NCBI GenBank assembly: GCA_013396635.1
Contig: WBMW01004026.1
Span: 620,001 to 684,000 of the forward strand
Length of the DNA stretch: 64,000 nt
Direction of reading: 5' to 3'
From: Penelope pileata
Lineage: Eukaryota > Chordata > Aves > Galliformes > Cracidae
The number at the start of each line of letters is the position of its first letter. Positions within the stretch are counted from its first letter, which is position 1. Both the position numbers and the translations under genes were made by a program. The notes under the pieces were generated by a model. That model saw only the letters and a program-made list of their open reading frames with translations. It made no database searches and was not told where the DNA came from. Below are positions 59,801 through 64,000 of this stretch, one piece after another.

Positions 59801-62800
59801 TGTTGTGAGGCATGGAAGTACAGAAGCTACATCTAAAAGGCAAAATAATGCTCCCTTAAGGCTCTGTGGCCAAGTTGGTGAGGCTTTTGGTTACTGCAGG
59901 GTGAGGGGATGTTGTAGTTTCACAGTTCACCTACGTTGATCTAACACTGTATTGCCACCAAAACAGACTGTCCTTCCCTATGCAGTCCCTTCTTTGTGTC
60001 AGAGCCAAGGACTGCCCTGCCATCCGGTAACTGAGAGCACCTGCCTGCTCTGCTCGGAAACTGATCTATTTTTTCCCCTCACCAGGATGAGTTTGCAGCA
60101 AAATATAGTGGTTGGTCCCAGTAACTTGCACCATAATTCTATCGAAGTCCTGATTCCTGTAACGGTGGAGAAAGCAGGAATCCTTCAGCCAGAAGAGAGG
60201 GCGAGCAGGGCTACTCTGCTGCCATACCCTTGCTATGACCCATCTTAAACCATCCTGAAAGTTCATCAGTAGTCACTATGTGAGTATTCTTGTAGTCAGC
60301 TCCTCATATCGTTGGAATGGTCTTTGTGCAACAGCCACCCTTATAATGAACAATCCTACATGTCTCTGACTGATGTTGATGTCATACTGTTGTCTTTGGA
60401 GGTGTGACCAGGATCTCAACCACATGCAGCTGTTCATACGTTACTCTGTATTTCTCAGGCATGCATAAATTTCAAGTGTATAGGTTCTATGACTTAAAAT
60501 TTAACTAGTGAAAATGGTCTCAGGATTAACTTGGAAATAACTTGAAATAACTGGCATCATCATCTCCAGAATGCCTGTTGCTGTAAGCTGGGTAGTGGCA
60601 TTCTGTGCAGCTGGTCCTGCTTTCTCTCTTTAAGAAATAAATATTTTTGTCTATTTGGTTGGTTTGTTTCATATGAAAAGCAGAGGGAAAGAAGATCAAT
60701 CTTACTTCATTCTCTTTGAGAGAATACTTTTCCAAGATTGAACATGTGGGAGATAAGATACAAAATATTCCCGATTCTTGGAACTGCTGCTCAGAACAGG
60801 GCTCTCCAGGGCTCACTGGCTGGCTGTCGTTTGGCAGTGCAATGATGATTCAAGATTAACTGGGCCAAAAATATCCAAAAAGCAGGATTATGATGTCATG
60901 GATAATGTAGGTTTCTCTCCACCGAGCTGTTTTGTGTGTTGCACTGAGTTATTACTTGACCTGTGTCATCCTAAGAGTGAGGAGGAGGAGGAGCCAGCTC
61001 TGCTCCAGAGTTGCTCACTCCCAAACTGCTTGTTAGTGGTTTAATTCTGTTTATCAGTAAAGCCTTGCACTCTAGTGTGACAAAAGAGCACAGTGTCACA
61101 GAATCAGTCTTCTTTTTTAGTTTATTATGGTTTAAAAAGCCATATTTAGTGCTGGCAGGAAATAAAATTAAGACTTAGTAGGGAAAACAGCCCATAAATC
61201 TGTAGTCTGTCCTTAAACATTCAGCTTTCCTGCATATTGCTGAGGAGTAGTGGCTTAAAAATTTCCACCCCAAAACTGTCTTATGGGAGACATCCTACTT
61301 CCAGTTCAAATGTAAGGTGGCTTCTCCAAACAACCTAAGTGAAGATCCCTCTCAAACTGTCCATTCTTAAAGACACTGACATAAGATAATAATCTTGAGG
61401 TTTGAAGAGCGTGACCCTGGTATAGTGTTGGGCAGCACATTTTAATTGTCTCAGGTATGCAATTTTATTTTCTCTTTAGCTTACTGTTTAAATATTAGAA
61501 ACCAGCTGATTAAAATAGTTTGATCTTTATTCCTGAATCCAGACTCAGAATCAACAGGTACGCTCCTGGCATATCTGCAGGCTTTGACGTCTGTTTTATT
61601 GCTTTGAGTTTTAGTATTAGATAAGGAGGTGGCTTGATGCTACAGCGAATGTTGTCTGAGAGGCTATGACTAGTAATTTTCTAAAGGTCTTTGTCAGATC
61701 CTTTGCAGGACTGACTTGAGAATATGGAGAAATGTTTTCAGAATGAACTGTTGCACCAGCGCATCGTGTCTCTTTCCAATTACTGTCAGTAACCTGAAAA
61801 CTGATTTCCTGAAAGCAACTTGGTGAAATCTTGTGTTTTAGAAATAATCATTTTAGAAGTACTTGAATTTTTGTGTTGTTGCCGTTATGATTTTTTTTGG
61901 TTGTTGTTTTGTTTTGTTTTTGAGATTGTTGATGCTCAAATGGGCACTATGACTACATGCTGTCCTTGTGTGGGCTTCCTTTGGGGAAGCAGGCTGTATA
62001 TATGTACTTAAAGGAATGGCCCTCTTGGGTGTTGCTCCAAGACAAATAACTTTTTTTTAATACCACATACTTGCATGATCTTGACTTGCGTGCTTGCTGA
62101 GTTGAGCTGATTTTCTTTGAAGTAATTCAAAATTTGTATATATTTTGCTGGGAGCGAGGTTAAGATTTATCGTTCTGTACAGATCATTTCTCAGTCTGAT
62201 AACCTTTAAGGTTTAAGTGCAGTGGAGGAGTTGAGCTTGCACTTCATACACTAAGGAAAATAAGTAGTTGCAACACGGCACTTTCAGCAGTCTGCATCCT
62301 GCAGTAACCATCTCAGATTCTACTCATCGAACTTGGGAGTGTGAGAATTGATCGTGTTTGTGACCATACTGATGGGAAAGGGTTAGAATACGTTCATGTA
62401 GGATTGCCCTTAAAACTGTTGTATTCCCTTTAGATCTCTCGGTGGCCTGGCCCAACTTGGGTGTGTCCTTACCATCTTCTTCAGCAATATAATCACATAG
62501 TGCAGACTTAACTGTTCTGTTGCTGATCTTAACAGACATCCAAATGTGTCCTTGGTCAGCAAAGGTAATCAGCGGGACTGGGCAGCATGGTGACTCATTG
62601 CAGTTCTCAGCTTGTTCCCAGCAGTGCTACAGAGGACTGCTGTTGGCAGCTGATATCACCAGAGAATTTTAATTGCAAATGCAAGTGAAAAGTCATCCAA
62701 TGAAGTGTGCTAAATGTGCCGTTGTTTTGGAGTCTGCTACACCAGACTCAACCGATATCTACTCAGAAAAAGGGGGGAGGTGAAGAAAAAACAGCCTAAC

Positions 62801-63225
62801 AAGTGATGTGTATTGCTTTTCTGATCATGATTTTTTTTTTAGCGGAGGTTTTTCCATTCATGCTTAGCCATGTCTGAGTCAGCAGACAAGGTTTTCAGTT
62901 CTAAGAAATTTCCTAATGGACTTTTTTGTTTTAAAGCTTAAGAATTATTTTTTTTTCAGGTTAAATTCTTATGGGTAGTGCCCTTCTGATCTTATTCCAA
63001 AGAACATCTATTGAATGAATGATTTATCTTACTACTACTTGTCGAGTGCTAGGGTTGTTTTTGCTCTCCTGTGTCTGTTTTCTGCTCTTTTTAAAAGAGG
63101 TGATCAGATCAATTATTTCATATTCAGTAGTGTGAACTTTCTTTGTGTGTTCCAGATTGAGTGTAAGGTGTAGATGATCGTCCAAAGAAGCCTTTCACCA
63201 AAAAAAAACCCCTCATTTTCTGCAG
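50882..63225 (+). other. Probable long intron, without CR1
   Basis: About 12 kb with no CR1 or other interspersed repeat I can recognise, apart from a doubtful CR1-like patch near 54,200-54,400. Frames are short and lack domains. Other single splice-like sites (acceptor TTCATTGTTTTCTTTGCAG at 55,861; donor CTG followed by GTGAGT at about 53,541) could not be paired into an open exon. A compound TG/TA microsatellite lies at 58,554-58,592. Confidence 0.4.
58554..58592 (+). repeat. Compound (TG)n(TA)n microsatellite
   Basis: A run of TG dinucleotides (about 58,562-58,574) is followed by TA dinucleotides to 58,589 and a short ACACATAC end. Confidence 0.95.
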
Positions 63226-63308
63226 ACAACTTCATCACTTGGACCAGAGATCTTTCTTACCTTGAAAGAAAAGGCAGAAACTGGACGCAAATGGGAAGAT
63301 CCCTCAAG
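63226..63308 (+). other. Candidate coding exon, 83 nt
   Basis: The upstream signal is TCATTTTCTGCAG (AG at 63,224-63,225). The downstream signal is TCAAG followed by GTAAAATAG (GT at 63,309-63,310). Two forward frames are open. Joined to ATG GCA G from 50,879, the reading frame gives a product beginning MADNFITWTRDLSYLERK and ending this exon with RSLK at an exact codon boundary, 30 codons in all. The alternative frame (TTSSLGPEIFLTLKEK...) would need a different upstream exon. I do not recognise either sequence. The exon could also be untranslated. Confidence 0.45.
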
Positions 63309-63748
63309 GTAAAATAGAAACATGTCACATGGAGGTACCTTTATCCTTCTTAAAGTGAACCTGTGTCCTATTTCAATGATTCATTTTAATATTTTCTTGT
63401 AAACTGTTTCCAAGTGTCCATCCCAGGTTAAACAACCTGTTTTTGGTGTAGCTCTTTCCAAGGAATGAGACAAAAATCCCTTTCCTGTAAGAGGGACTAA
63501 AAGAGTAAGTTGGGTAGTGGAAGCTATATAATTAGACCTATTTACTGCAGACAGCGATATTTGAGTTAAATGTTAAACTCATTGAGATCCTATAATCAAC
63601 ATTTGACAAGTCTGAAGAAGGAATACTTGTTTCAGAGCAAGGAAAGGCATCAAATATTTATGAGAAATCAGACCTAATACATTCTGCGTGTTCTTGTTTC
63701 TGCTTTATTTGAAGTTCTGGCTGTTCATGTTTCTCTTACGGTGAATGC

Positions 63749-63784
63749 ATATATATATATATATATATATATAAAGAGAGAGAG
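63749..63784 (+). repeat. (AT)n(AG)n microsatellite
   Basis: About 12 AT units (63,749-63,772) pass into an AG-rich run ending at 63,784. Confidence 0.95.
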
Positions 63785-63860
63785 CATATATGACTATATG
63801 TTACATAGCAACAAACTGGTAAAACCTCTTCTTGGAGAGGAAGGAAAAATACAGCTAAAG

Positions 63861-63906
63861 ATGCTAATGTTCTTTCTTCCTTTTTCTGTTCTTGATTGCA
63901 GGTAAG
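63861..63906 (+). promoter_or_regulatory. Candidate recursive splice site
   Basis: A branch-point-like CTAAT (A at 63,866) and a long pyrimidine tract (TTCTTTCTTCCTTTTTCTG) lead to GATTGCAG. This is directly followed at 63,901 by GTAAGC, a good 5' splice site. An acceptor abutting a donor with no exon between is the signature of a recursive splice site, which removes long introns in steps. It could instead be the acceptor of a normal exon beginning with GTAAGCCCG that continues right. Confidence 0.45.
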
Positions 63907-63963
63907 CCCGCTGGTGGGGGGTTTTATGAGGGTAATTCATTGTGATAATTGTTAGTGACAGAT

Positions 63964-63966
<3 letters not shown>

Positions 63967-64000
<34 letters not shown>
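63967..64000 (+). repeat. Poly(T) run at the window end
   Basis: Thirty-four uninterrupted T residues run to the window edge. It may be a true poly(T), the end of an antisense processed retrocopy, or a contig-end artefact. What follows is not visible. Confidence 0.9.

Noticed and set aside
62844..62889. Exon-like block with ATG TCT GAG TCA GCA GAC AAG
   Set aside because: The donor (AAG then GTTTTC) is poor, and the frame closes after 23 codons.

Overview
The window looks like nuclear DNA of a galliform bird, probably chicken or a close relative. The evidence is about a dozen CR1 LINE fragments (most intact 3' ends carry the ATTCTATG-type tail), the 5' end of a Galluhop-type mariner, a Charlie-type hAT fragment, low gene density, and one CpG island followed by long intron-like DNA. 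There is no bacterial-style gene organisation, no rRNA, tRNA or CRISPR array that I can see, and no complete protein-coding gene. Nearly all short open frames are chance frames or decayed CR1 ORF2.

Layout. Positions 1-47,500 are intergenic or intronic DNA sprinkled with CR1 copies in both orientations (3.5, 6.7, 9.4, 14.8, 19.3, 21.5, 23.8, 26.4, 32.2, 39.2, 40.9 and 44.7 kb). Notable items here are: a tandem array of about 4.7 copies of a ~440 bp unit at 17.15-19.26 kb; a 145 bp exact duplicate bounded by single Ns at 20.68-20.83 kb, most likely an assembly artefact; a Charlie-like hAT nested in a CR1 at 24.14-24.37 kb; two AT-rich, homeobox-motif-dense segments at 12.43-12.62 and 25.59-25.86 kb that look like conserved enhancers; and a (CTATT)n microsatellite grown from a CR1 tail at 41.16 kb.

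Positions 47.1-49.56 kb are the focal point. A mariner fragment is followed by a 1.3 kb minisatellite of roughly 10 bp GCACCATGCA-type units, which runs straight into a CpG island (about 49.18-49.53 kb) with GC boxes, two inverted CCAAT boxes, an X-box-like half site and a perfect CRE. GC skew switches from C-rich to G-rich on the + strand near 49.33 kb, which favours rightward transcription, possibly divergent. A single N at 49,525 probably hides missing GC-rich sequence.

Positions 49.56-64.0 kb have no recognisable CR1 and read like a first-intron region of a + strand gene. Two exon-like blocks (50,809-50,879, ending in a good Kozak ATG; 63,226-63,308) join in frame into a 30-codon start. 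A zero-length-exon (recursive splice) motif lies at 63,900. I do not recognise the encoded protein, and this gene model is inference from splice signals only. The window ends inside a poly(T) run.
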